From positions 1 through 34,627 of the forward strand of contig JANXWZ010000230.1 in the NCBI GenBank assembly GCA_025350865.1: 34,627 nucleotides of DNA. The letters are read 5' to 3'. The position numbers were made by a program, and so were the translations under genes. Below are positions 16,787-23,408 of the stretch, piece by piece (position 1 is the first letter of the stretch; each line of letters starts with the position of its first letter). The notes beneath the pieces were generated by a model. That model saw nothing but the letters and a program-made list of their open reading frames with translations, was not told the origin of the DNA and did no database searches. Source of the DNA: Rhodanobacteraceae bacterium. Lineage in GTDB: Bacteria; Acidobacteriota; Terriglobia; Terriglobales; Acidobacteriaceae.

Positions 16787-17704
16787 TTACGTATTGTCCG
16801 GCGCAACCGACTTGAAGCCCGAACCCTGGTAGCGCGTGGTCAGTTTTCCGTTGGCAACGCTCACCACAGTGAACCCCTCCGGCGTCCCCAACCGAGTACC
16901 CTTCCACCAGTTGCCGCACACCGCCCCGGACGTAATGTAGGGAACGCCGTGCCACTCCACGCGCTCATTCACGTGGGTGTGGCCTTGCAGCACGCCGAGC
17001 ACGTTGTGGCCTTCAAAAAGTTTGATGGCCGCGGGCCCGTTGACGAAGTACGGAGCCTTGGCGTTTGAAGCCGCAACCGTATACGACGGGACGGCGGTCA
17101 CCAGCGGGATGTGCGTCGCAACGATGATCGGTGTCCCTCCCGGCTGCGCCTTCAGGTCGCGTTCCAGCCACGCCAGCTGGTCGGCGTCGATGCGCGCCTC
17201 GTAGTTGCGATCAGGCGTGATGCCGATGGAATCGAGAATGACGAAGTGGTGGCCCTTATGGTCGAATGAGTGCCACGTCGGGCCGAAGCGGTCGGCGAAC
17301 ATCTTCTTGCCGTAGTCGGGATCGGTAGTCGACGCCTCGCTGTCCGGAAAGACCCCAAAACAGTCGTGATTCCCAATCACGTGATGGACTTTCAGGCCAA
17401 GATCCTGCTCGGTCTTCGCATACAGATCGAACAGCGCTGAGGCCCGCGCTTTGCGGACGCCCAGCGCATCGAACACATGGTCACCGCCCTGGATGGCGAA
17501 GTCCGCGCGAACCTCTTTCGCGCGCCGCATGGCCATCTGGGTTCCGTGGGTGGCGTCGAGTTCGGGCTGGGTGTGGCAATCCGTAATGAACAGGAACTCG
17601 AACGGAGAGGGTGCTGGCGCCGCCCATGCCGGAAGCGCAGTGGCTGCAGTCGATGCGACGGCGAGCGACAGGAATTGGCGGCGGTCGAGTAGGTTGCGGT
17701 TCAT
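16787..17704 (-). CDS. Tat-exported metallophosphoesterase
   Basis: A 305-residue protein beginning MNRNLLDRRQFLSLAVAS, a twin-arginine signal (RRQFL) followed by a hydrophobic stretch ending ALPAWAA, so the protein should be exported folded. The calcineurin-like phosphoesterase motifs are in order: FITDCHT (D-x-H), GGDHVFD, GNHD, ATHIPLV and GHTHVNE. Together they bind two metal ions. Substrates in this family range from nucleotides to phospholipids and phosphoproteins, and none can be assigned here. Starts at 17716 or further upstream are possible but no strong ribosome site decides. The gene stands alone, flanked by repeats on both sides. Confidence 0.88.
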   Translation of the reverse strand: MNRNLLDRRQFLSLAVASTAATALPAWAAPAPSPFEFLFITDCHTQPELDATHGTQMAMRRAKEVRADFAIQGGDHVFDALGVRKARASALFDLYAKTEQDLGLKVHHVIGNHDCFGVFPDSEASTTDPDYGKKMFADRFGPTWHSFDHKGHHFVILDSIGITPDRNYEARIDADQLAWLERDLKAQPGGTPIIVATHIPLVTAVPSYTVAASNAKAPYFVNGPAAIKLFEGHNVLGVLQGHTHVNERVEWHGVPYITSGAVCGNWWKGTRLGTPEGFTVVSVANGKLTTRYQGSGFKSVAPDNT

Positions 17705-17778
17705 GAACAGAATCATAGCGGGTGCCAGTTGAAAATTAATGAAATGGCGATGCTCCTTGGTCAGGCAGCCTTGGTTTC

Positions 17779-17903
17779 CGGGCCGAAGGGCCGTAATATA
17801 CGAGTTCAGTCCGAAGGGCTGGGTAGTCATCATGCGAGAATCCGAGGGCTGAAGGCCCGACACAATCCTGCCCACAACGATGGGTAGGGCTTTCGTCCCT
17901 GAG
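17779..17903. repeat. Small-hairpin array (family D), copy 2
   Basis: Several compact hairpins follow one another: GGCC-GAAG-GGCC (17781-17792), GGGC-TGAAG-GCCC (17846-17858) and AGGG-CTTTCGT-CCCT (17886-17900). The TGAAG loop between GC arms links it to the array at 891-980. It is intergenic and probably non-coding. Confidence 0.5.
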
Positions 17904-17956
17904 ATTCAAGGTCTGCCGCATGGCCGGAACAAAGTGCACAATCGTTATTGAACCTT

Positions 17957-18000
17957 CCCATGGTCGACGCGATGAAACTGGCGTCGAACATGGGGCACCC
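17957..18000. repeat. Hairpin repeat with variable stem (family C), copy 1
   Basis: Arms 17957-17970 and 17981-17994 pair at 13 of 14 positions around a 10-base loop. The right arm ends in the ATGGGGCACCC tail shared by this family. The inner stem sequence (TCGACGC) differs from that of the other copies. Confidence 0.6.
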
Positions 18001-18030
18001 GCTCCGGCGTGGGCCGGATAGAATTGAAGC

Positions 18031-18507
18031 ATGGGTAACAAGGTGTTGCGAGGTTTGGTAATGGTGCTGGCATTAGCCGGGATCGTGGTGAGTGTGCTGG
18101 CGCTGAAGGTTCACAACATGGACCCGGGCCTGGCGCCGCCATGTGCGGTCAGCGAGCACTGGGATTGCGGTGCGGTCAACCACTCGCGCTATGCGGTATT
18201 CCCGCCCAAGTCGTTCGACGAAGAGCCGGGGAGCAAGGCGCTCCACATTCCAGTTTCGGTCTTCGGCATCGTCGGATACGCGCTGATCGGGATTTTTGCG
18301 CTGCTGGGACGGTGGTGGATTGTGCTGCCGCTGGCTCAGTTTGGATTTTTCGCAGCCTGCCTTCTCAGTTACCTGGAGGCTTTCGTGTTGCAGAAGTGGT
18401 GCATCTACTGCGTCTGGTCGCAGAGTCTTGCGACTGCGGCACTGATTTTGACCGTGATTGCGCTCCTGCTGCGGCACCGCCAACGAGGATTGGTCCATGG
18501 GAATTAG
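18031..18507 (+). CDS. Vitamin K epoxide reductase (VKOR) family protein
   Basis: A 158-residue protein with four hydrophobic helices and the four cysteines expected of VKOR homologues: Cys38 and Cys46 (in the CAVSEHWDC segment of the first loop) and Cys124/Cys127 in the WCIYC active site. Bacterial VKOR reoxidises DsbA-like thiol oxidases and passes electrons to membrane quinone, usually menaquinone or ubiquinone. No fused thioredoxin domain is present, so a separate partner is expected. The start ATG (18031) has a weak ribosome site. The gene overlaps the next one by 11 bp, which suggests translational coupling with the MqnC-derived protein. Confidence 0.9.
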   Translation: MGNKVLRGLVMVLALAGIVVSVLALKVHNMDPGLAPPCAVSEHWDCGAVNHSRYAVFPPKSFDEEPGSKALHIPVSVFGIVGYALIGIFALLGRWWIVLPLAQFGFFAACLLSYLEAFVLQKWCIYCVWSQSLATAALILTVIALLLRHRQRGLVHGN

Positions 18508-19348
18508 CCGGGAACAGTCGCTGGACTGCTTCGCCAGCGACGATCTGATCGGGATTGGAATGGAAGCCGACGCCGTGCGCCGTCGGCTGCATCCTGAAGG
18601 CGTTGTCACCTACGGCATGTCGCGGGTCGTCGATTGCGGCGCTAAGGACATCTTGTCGGAGATTCAGGCGGCAGAAGACATGGGCGCGACCGGGGTTGTC
18701 CTTGCCGGTGGCTTTCAGGCCGTCGCTTCGGTGTTGTCGGAGGTCCGACAACGGTTCCCGAAGATGTGGCTGCAGGGACTGTCCACCGTGGAGATCGCAG
18801 CTTCAGGACTGCCAGCGCCCGAGGCGATTGCGCAGCTTCGGCAGATAGGGCTGGATTGCATCGGCGGTCCTGTTGCCGAGGTCCCGAACGATTCATGGGT
18901 TTCAATCCATCGCGCCGCTCACCTGACGGGCATGCGGACGACGGCTCGAGTTGTGTTTGGGGCTGGCGAGACTGCATCCGAACGACTGGCAGGCTTCGAA
19001 CAGATCCGGCTGCTCCAGGCGGAAACTGGGGGCTTCGACGCGGTGGCTCCGGTCAGCTTCCACGCGGCAGGTGGACGCGAACTGGATGAGACGACCGCAG
19101 TCGAATACCTGAAGACGCTGGCCGTAGCTCGGATTTACCTGGACACGATTGAAAATGTCGAGGCGGATTGGACGACGCAGGGGCTGAAGGTGCTGCAGAT
19201 GGGCTTGCGTTTTGGCGCGAACGACGTTGGCTCAGTCGCGGTGGAGCAGACCAAGGGTGCGACCGAAGAAGAACTGCGCCGTGTGATCCGCGACGCTGGC
19301 TTCCAGCCTGTGCAACGGGAGTTGGGATATCGGGCGATGCTTGTCTGA
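18497..19348 (+). CDS. MqnC-related (radical SAM family) protein lacking the Fe-S cluster cysteines
   Basis: A 283-residue protein starting at the ATG at 18497 behind GAGGAT. N-terminal ISREQSLDCFASDDLIGIGM and RRRLHPEGVVTY, and C-terminal TAVEYLKTLAVARIYLDTIE, DWTTQGLKVLQMGLRFGAND and VGSV, closely follow dehypoxanthine futalosine cyclase (MqnC), an enzyme of the futalosine route to menaquinone. However, the segment after VVTY that should hold the CxxxCxxC motif is missing: only Cys11, Cys47 and Cys121 remain, none in that arrangement. The GGGAE SAM-binding motif is changed to GGPVAE. The protein is about 80 residues shorter than usual. It therefore cannot be a normal radical SAM enzyme. Overlap with VKOR suggests a quinone-linked role, which is speculation. 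Confidence 0.72.
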   Translation: MGISREQSLDCFASDDLIGIGMEADAVRRRLHPEGVVTYGMSRVVDCGAKDILSEIQAAEDMGATGVVLAGGFQAVASVLSEVRQRFPKMWLQGLSTVEIAASGLPAPEAIAQLRQIGLDCIGGPVAEVPNDSWVSIHRAAHLTGMRTTARVVFGAGETASERLAGFEQIRLLQAETGGFDAVAPVSFHAAGGRELDETTAVEYLKTLAVARIYLDTIENVEADWTTQGLKVLQMGLRFGANDVGSVAVEQTKGATEEELRRVIRDAGFQPVQRELGYRAMLV

Positions 19349-19371
19349 TATTCTGCAATTCAGAGGCTCTG

Positions 19372-19740
19372 ATGGAAACCATCAAGATGGGCAAGCGTGG
19401 GACTATCGTCATTCCGGCCAAGATGCGGAAGCTATTAGGGTTGAACGATGGATCGTTGCTGGTGACCGAGATTCGCGATGGTGGCATTAGCCTGAGACCT
19501 GCGGTGACGGTCGAGATTGAAATCTATACACCCGAGCGCAAGGCTGAGTTTTATTTGAACAACGCGGTATCGCAAGAAGACTGGGACAGGGCCGCTGCTG
19601 AAGTACGGGCGTTGGGGCTTGATCCCTTGACGATTCCTCACACCAACCCTGACACCCGATCCAGCCTGCCGACAAACCATGAGCTTGCAGAAATGTTCGA
19701 CCGTATTGAGGCAAAGCATCCGGCGCGCAGGTCTGCGTGA
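19372..19740 (+). CDS. AbrB/MazE-type (SpoVT-AbrB) antitoxin
   Basis: A 122-residue protein preceded by GAGG with 5-base spacing. The N-terminal swapped-hairpin domain is clear in IKMGKRGTIVIPAKMRKLLGL and DGSLLVTEIRDGGISLRP. The C-terminal part, rich in charged residues, should bind the toxin. Such proteins bind DNA as dimers and repress their own operon. The stop codon overlaps the GTG start of the PIN gene (GTGA), the classic antitoxin-first arrangement. The gene starts 23 bp after the MqnC-like gene, so it may be transcribed from further upstream. Confidence 0.85.
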   Translation: METIKMGKRGTIVIPAKMRKLLGLNDGSLLVTEIRDGGISLRPAVTVEIEIYTPERKAEFYLNNAVSQEDWDRAAAEVRALGLDPLTIPHTNPDTRSSLPTNHELAEMFDRIEAKHPARRSA

Positions 19741-20144
19741 CCAGGTTATTGCTCGTCTTTCTGGATTCGAACGTGGTCTACTCTGCAGCCCGAAGTCCCG
19801 TCAGCCCATTTCACCGCTTCTGGCATCTCCCGGGCCTCGAGTTGCTGACGTCGCCGCACTCGCTCGCTGAGTTACGCAACAATTACGAATCCGCCGACCA
19901 TCAGGAGCGGGCTGAAGGATTGATCTCCACAATGCGTGTTGTATCCGACAGGCCCGATCTTCGTCTGCCTGACGACGTCTTCCTTCCTGCAAAAGATGCT
20001 CCTATCTACCTTGCGGCGATGGGTGCCGGCGCCAGTTATTTGATTACAGGCGACAAAAATCACTTCGGTCCGTATTTCAATCAATCACGGGTGGGGCTGA
20101 CTGTGCTAGAACCTATGCCATTTCTGATGATGCTGGCACGGTAG
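19737..20144 (+). CDS. PIN-domain toxin paired with the AbrB-type antitoxin
   Basis: A 135-residue protein beginning at a GTG (19737) that overlaps the antitoxin stop by 4 bp. PIN features include VFLDSNVVYSAA (first acidic residue), SLAELRNN (second acidic position), LPAKDAPIYLAA (third acidic residue) and SYLITGDKNHFGP. It is the presumed RNase toxin of a VapBC-like pair. It differs in sequence from the PIN protein at 12105, so the two modules are not a recent duplication. The next gene, a glycosyltransferase, begins 43 bp downstream in the same direction. Confidence 0.83.
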   Translation: MTRLLLVFLDSNVVYSAARSPVSPFHRFWHLPGLELLTSPHSLAELRNNYESADHQERAEGLISTMRVVSDRPDLRLPDDVFLPAKDAPIYLAAMGAGASYLITGDKNHFGPYFNQSRVGLTVLEPMPFLMMLAR

Positions 20145-20187
20145 GCATCCAAAGGTCACGTAAAATTAGCATGGAGCTATCCACGAC

Positions 20188-21843
20188 TTGCACACCGCAA
20201 TCCTTACCGATATTCTCGCGATCCTACTGGCTCCCAAGGGGCTGAGCCATTATCTGAAGTCGCACTATGCGGACAAGACGTTTGAACACCTGTACCGGCT
20301 GAGCGCTTTCGACTACTGGCTGTTGACCCCGTACTTCATCGTGATGTTGATCCTGGCGTTCTACGGCCTGCATCGCTACCAGCTTGTCTGGCTGTATTAC
20401 CGGAACAAGGGCAAGGAAGCGCACTCGGCCGATTCGCCGAGCCGGTTTGCCGAAGGGGAGCTTCCCTTCGTGACCATTCAACTGCCCATCTACAACGAGC
20501 AGTTCGTCATTGGGCGGCTAGTCGACGCCTGCTGCCGCATGGACTATCCGCGCGACCGGTACGAAATCCAGCTGCTGGACGACTCCACCGACGAGACGGT
20601 GCAGGTGGCCAAGGGGATTGCCCACCGCTACGCCGCGGGGTTCAACGGCCTGCCTCCGCAACCCATCTACTACATCCACCGCGAGAACCGCTACGGCTAC
20701 AAGGCCGGCGCGCTCGATGCCGGTTTGAAGACGGCAAAGGGCGAATTCGTCGCAATCTTCGACGCCGATTTTGTGCCGCCGAAGGATTGGATCATGAAGG
20801 TGATCCACCACTTTGCAGAGCCGGAGATCGGCATGGTGCAGACGCGGTGGACCCACCTGAATCGCAACTACAGCTTCCTGACGCAGGTGGAGGCGATCCT
20901 GCTGGACGGGCACTTCGTGCTGGAACACGGCGGTCGCAGCCGCGCGGGCGTCTTCTTCAACTTCAACGGGACGGCGGGCATGTGGCGGACGAAGGTGATC
21001 GCCGACGCGGGTGGTTGGCAGCACGACACGTTGACCGAAGACACCGACCTGAGCTACCGCGCGCAGTTGCGCGGGTGGAAGTTCAAGTATCTGCAGGATG
21101 TCGAGTGCCCGGCTGAACTGCCGATCGAGATGACCGCCTTCAAGACGCAGCAGGCGCGCTGGGCCAAGGGGCTGATCCAGACGGGTAAGAAGGTTCTGCC
21201 GCGCATTTTGAAGAGCGATGCGCCGTTCCACACCAAGCTGGAGGCGTGGTATCACCTGACGGCGAATATCAGTTATCCCCTTATGATTGTGCTGAGTACG
21301 CTGCTGATGCCGGCGATGATCATCCGCAGCTACCAGGGGTGGATGCAAATGTTGTTGATCGATATGCCATTGTTTATGGCTAGTACGATGTCTGTTTCTT
21401 CGTTTTATCTGGTGAGCCAGAAGGAGCTTTACCCGGATCGCTGGTACCGGACTTTTCTTTATTTGCCGTGCCTGATGGCGCTGGGTGTTGGACTGACGAT
21501 CACGAATACGGTTGCGGTGATGGAAGCGTTTTTTGGGGTGAAGAGCGCGTTTGCGCGGACTCCGAAGTACAGCGTCAGCAAGAAGGGCCAGAAGAGTCAG
21601 GCAACTAAGTATAGGAAAAGACTGGGGATAGTGCCTTGGATTGAACTTGCGATTGGGTGCTACTTTGCCTTTACGGTCTGGTACGCCATTACGAGCGAAA
21701 ACTACTTCACGGTGCCGTTCCTGTTTTTGTTTGTGTTTGGCTACTGGTATACCGGCCTGCTGAGCCTGTTCCAGGGGCGGTTTGAGCGGTCGGGTTCGGA
21801 CGGCGGACGCGCCCATGACAAGCCTTATCCGGTGGGCGTTTAG
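20188..21843 (+). CDS. Cellulose-synthase-like family 2 glycosyltransferase
   Basis: A 551-residue membrane glycosyltransferase. An N-terminal helix (about 45-62) precedes a GT-A domain with VTIQLPIYNE, DDSTD (131-135), DADF (192-195, metal/UDP binding), TEDTD (283-287, catalytic base) and QQARW (321-325, acceptor motif). At least four C-terminal helices follow. The motif set D, DxD, TED, QxxRW marks a processive or semi-processive enzyme making a beta-glycan, or a mannan/glucan, across the inner membrane. No bcsB/bcsZ partners are nearby, so it is probably not a complete cellulose operon. The start is uncertain: the TTG at 20188 has GGAG 11 bases upstream and no in-frame ATG lies near. Confidence 0.85.
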   Translation: MHTAILTDILAILLAPKGLSHYLKSHYADKTFEHLYRLSAFDYWLLTPYFIVMLILAFYGLHRYQLVWLYYRNKGKEAHSADSPSRFAEGELPFVTIQLPIYNEQFVIGRLVDACCRMDYPRDRYEIQLLDDSTDETVQVAKGIAHRYAAGFNGLPPQPIYYIHRENRYGYKAGALDAGLKTAKGEFVAIFDADFVPPKDWIMKVIHHFAEPEIGMVQTRWTHLNRNYSFLTQVEAILLDGHFVLEHGGRSRAGVFFNFNGTAGMWRTKVIADAGGWQHDTLTEDTDLSYRAQLRGWKFKYLQDVECPAELPIEMTAFKTQQARWAKGLIQTGKKVLPRILKSDAPFHTKLEAWYHLTANISYPLMIVLSTLLMPAMIIRSYQGWMQMLLIDMPLFMASTMSVSSFYLVSQKELYPDRWYRTFLYLPCLMALGVGLTITNTVAVMEAFFGVKSAFARTPKYSVSKKGQKSQATKYRKRLGIVPWIELAIGCYFAFTVWYAITSENYFTVPFLFLFVFGYWYTGLLSLFQGRFERSGSDGGRAHDKPYPVGV

Positions 21844-21855
21844 TCTATTGCAGAT

Positions 21856-21888
21856 CGTTATATTCCAATTACAGATTGCAATATAACG
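21856..21888. repeat. AT-rich inverted repeat after the glycosyltransferase gene
   Basis: CGTTATATT (21856-21864) and AATATAACG (21880-21888) form perfect 9-bp arms around a 15-base loop. It starts 12 bases after the glycosyltransferase stop and directly precedes a GC-rich terminator-like hairpin. Confidence 0.6.
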
Positions 21889-21894
21889 TCCAAT

Positions 21895-21925
21895 AGAAAT
21901 GCCCGGCTGGTAGCCGGGCATTTCT
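21895..21925. terminator. Terminator-like hairpin after the glycosyltransferase gene
   Basis: AGAAATGCCCGGCT and AGCCGGGCATTTCT form a perfect 14-bp stem with a 3-base loop. Its base carries AAAT/ATTT pairs rather than a long U tract, so it could act in both directions between the convergent glycosyltransferase and outer-membrane genes. Confidence 0.65.
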
Positions 21926-21963
21926 GTTGGGCTGATGCAAAAGCTTACGCGGGCCACCGAAAA

Positions 21964-22001
21964 AACAACTACGGAGATTCTGGCTTCGCCAGAATGACGG
22001 C
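21964..22001 (-). repeat. 38-bp hairpin repeat (family A), copy 4
   Basis: Stem GCCAGAAT/ATTCTGGC with loop TTC on the plus strand. This is the first copy in reverse orientation. It lies between the convergent glycosyltransferase and outer-membrane protein genes. Confidence 0.9.
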
Positions 22002-22067
22002 GGTGGCGGGTCGGGCTCCGGGGCAAGACGAGATTCAGGGCAACACGGGAGTCGCAGTAAGAGTGGG

Positions 22068-23051
22068 TTAGAAGCGGACGCCGAACTTGTACGCGATGTA
22101 GGTTGTGCGGTTGCTGTTGGCCGGGTAGTAGTTGTAACCCGCGTAGGTCTGGCCGTAGGTGGTGTTGACGTTGGCGACGGTGAGACCCTTGCGCTGGGAG
22201 TTGTTCATGAAGACGTACCGAGCCTCGGCGAAGAGGTGTTCGCTCGAGAAGCGCGACGCCTTATAGGTGAACCCGATGCCTCCGCTGACGCCGGGGGCGT
22301 TGGAGCTATAGTGATCGACCGTCTGGTTGGCGGTGTAGCTGTAGCAGCCGTAGTAGTAGCAGGCATACTGGTTGACCGGAACCGTAAAGTCGGCGACCTT
22401 GTGGTAGAAACCTACGCCACCGACAACGTACATGCCAACCCCGCCACCACCGCCGTAGAAGGTGTAGCTGGGGTTGAGCGTGAAGGACCAGATGTGACTC
22501 TTGCCGTCGAGCGACGTGAGGTAGAACTGGCTGGATGGGCTGACGCCGTAGTTGTAGAGACTCTGCTCGTTGAAGATGGTTCGTCCGTTGAAGCCGAAGC
22601 GGTCGTAGTCGAACTGGGCGATGACCGCGAGGTTCTTGTTGAAGTTGCGACCGGCACCGACCTGAAATGCGTAGTTGGTGTTGAGGTATTGGAAGGTGTT
22701 GCCGATGGGACCGGTGCCACCGACTCCGACGAGGAAGGTGTATTTGGACGAGCCGTCGGCGTTGTGCATGTTGTCGTTGTAGCGCGGGCGCCCGTAGCGG
22801 CGGCGGGGCGGGGGCTGGCCCGACAGCGCGAGGCGCTCGGCCTCGGTGGGGTCAACGGGGGAGGCGACATCCGATGTGGAGGAACTGTAGGTGACGCCGG
22901 CGGCGGAGGCGAGGTTGAGCGGTTTGGCCGGGGCCGACGCGACAAGTTGCTGGGCTTGCAGTGCAAAGCTTGTGGCACCCACGAAGAGGGCAACGGCCGA
23001 TAGTCGGCACAGAGCGGGCAAGTTGAACAGCGGGCTGGATTTGATGATCAT
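22068..23051 (-). CDS. Outer-membrane beta-barrel protein
   Basis: A 327-residue protein with a signal peptide of about 33 residues (LSAVALFVGATSFALQAQ) and a Pro/Arg-rich periplasmic linker (about 75-95). The rest is made of alternating-residue beta strands rich in Gly, Tyr and Phe, ending in YIAYKFGVRF; the final Phe is the usual BAM recognition residue. FLVGVGGTGPIGNTFQYLNTNY looks like the first strands of an OmpA/OmpW-like eight-stranded barrel. A Tyr-rich loop (YACYYYGCYSY) holds two cysteines that could form an extracellular disulfide. Cargo or function is unknown. AAGAGA precedes the ATG at 23051. Confidence 0.8.
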   Translation of the reverse strand: MIIKSSPLFNLPALCRLSAVALFVGATSFALQAQQLVASAPAKPLNLASAAGVTYSSSTSDVASPVDPTEAERLALSGQPPPRRRYGRPRYNDNMHNADGSSKYTFLVGVGGTGPIGNTFQYLNTNYAFQVGAGRNFNKNLAVIAQFDYDRFGFNGRTIFNEQSLYNYGVSPSSQFYLTSLDGKSHIWSFTLNPSYTFYGGGGGVGMYVVGGVGFYHKVADFTVPVNQYACYYYGCYSYTANQTVDHYSSNAPGVSGGIGFTYKASRFSSEHLFAEARYVFMNNSQRKGLTVANVNTTYGQTYAGYNYYPANSNRTTYIAYKFGVRF

Positions 23052-23201
23052 TCTCTTGGGACTCCCTGATTGCGTCTTGCGGCGTACTTGCGATTAGAAC
23101 ACTGCCGCAGGGGACTTGTTGTGCGGTTTGACGCTGAAAGGGGGTGGAGGGTCTACACGGAGAGGGTATGGGTATGGGCTAGGGCTCGGACAACGGCAAA
23201 A

Positions 23202-23231
23202 GCAGATTCCTTCGCGTTGCTGCGGAATGAC
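23202..23231. repeat. 30-bp repeat (family B), copy 1
   Basis: GCAGATTCC...GGAATGAC, 27 of 30 positions identical to the copy at 29821-29850. In both places a family C hairpin is adjacent, so B and C may travel together. Confidence 0.7.
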
Positions 23232-23258
23232 AAAAGAGGCGGGTTGCTCAACGTTCGA

Positions 23259-23302
23259 CCCCACCTCAATCGCGGTGAGGCTGCGATTGAGATGGGGCAC
23301 CC
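23259..23302. repeat. Hairpin repeat with variable stem (family C), copy 2
   Basis: Arms 23259-23273 and 23283-23297 pair at 14 of 15 positions around a 9-base loop. The left base is CCCCA and the right end ATGGGGCACCC. The inner stem is CTCAATCGC. Confidence 0.75.
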
Positions 23303-23348
23303 GGAATAGGGTAGGTCAAGGGAAGACGGTCGAGCCGTAGGCTCGATA

Positions 23349-23395
23349 CCCCACCCTGCCCGACGGTGAAACTGTCGGTCGAGGATGGGGCACCG
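23349..23395. repeat. Hairpin repeat with variable stem (family C), copy 3
   Basis: The outer arms CCCCACCCT and AGGATGGGG keep the family ends, and GCCCGAC/GTCGGTC forms an imperfect inner stem. The loop differs from the neighbouring copy 47 bp upstream. Confidence 0.6.
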
Positions 23396-23408
23396 GGCGG
23401 GTTGGAGT

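Larger units (their letters stand above)
17705..18030. other. Gene-free gap filled with hairpin repeats
   Basis: This 326-bp divergent gap lies between the metallophosphoesterase start and the VKOR start. It contains a family D-type array (17779-17903) and one family C hairpin (17957-18000). I see no convincing promoter with both boxes and no coding frame with family support, although TAGAAT at 18018-18023 is a possible -10 box very close to the VKOR start. Confidence 0.6.
23052..23408. other. Gene-free gap with family B and C repeats
   Basis: This 357-bp gap lies between rne and the outer-membrane protein gene. It contains a 30-bp family B unit (23202-23231) and two family C hairpins (23259-23302 and 23349-23395). 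TCTAAT upstream of the outer-membrane gene could be a -10 box on the minus strand, but no good -35 box accompanies it. Short frames across the repeats have no family support. Confidence 0.6.

Noticed and set aside
17705-18030. CRISPR-like array
   Set aside because: The hairpins are irregular in spacing and sequence, and no evenly spaced direct repeats or cas genes are present.
10000-22000. Possible replication origin suggested by the composition change
   Set aside because: No dnaA or dnaN gene, no cluster of TTATCCACA-type boxes and no AT-rich unwinding region were found.
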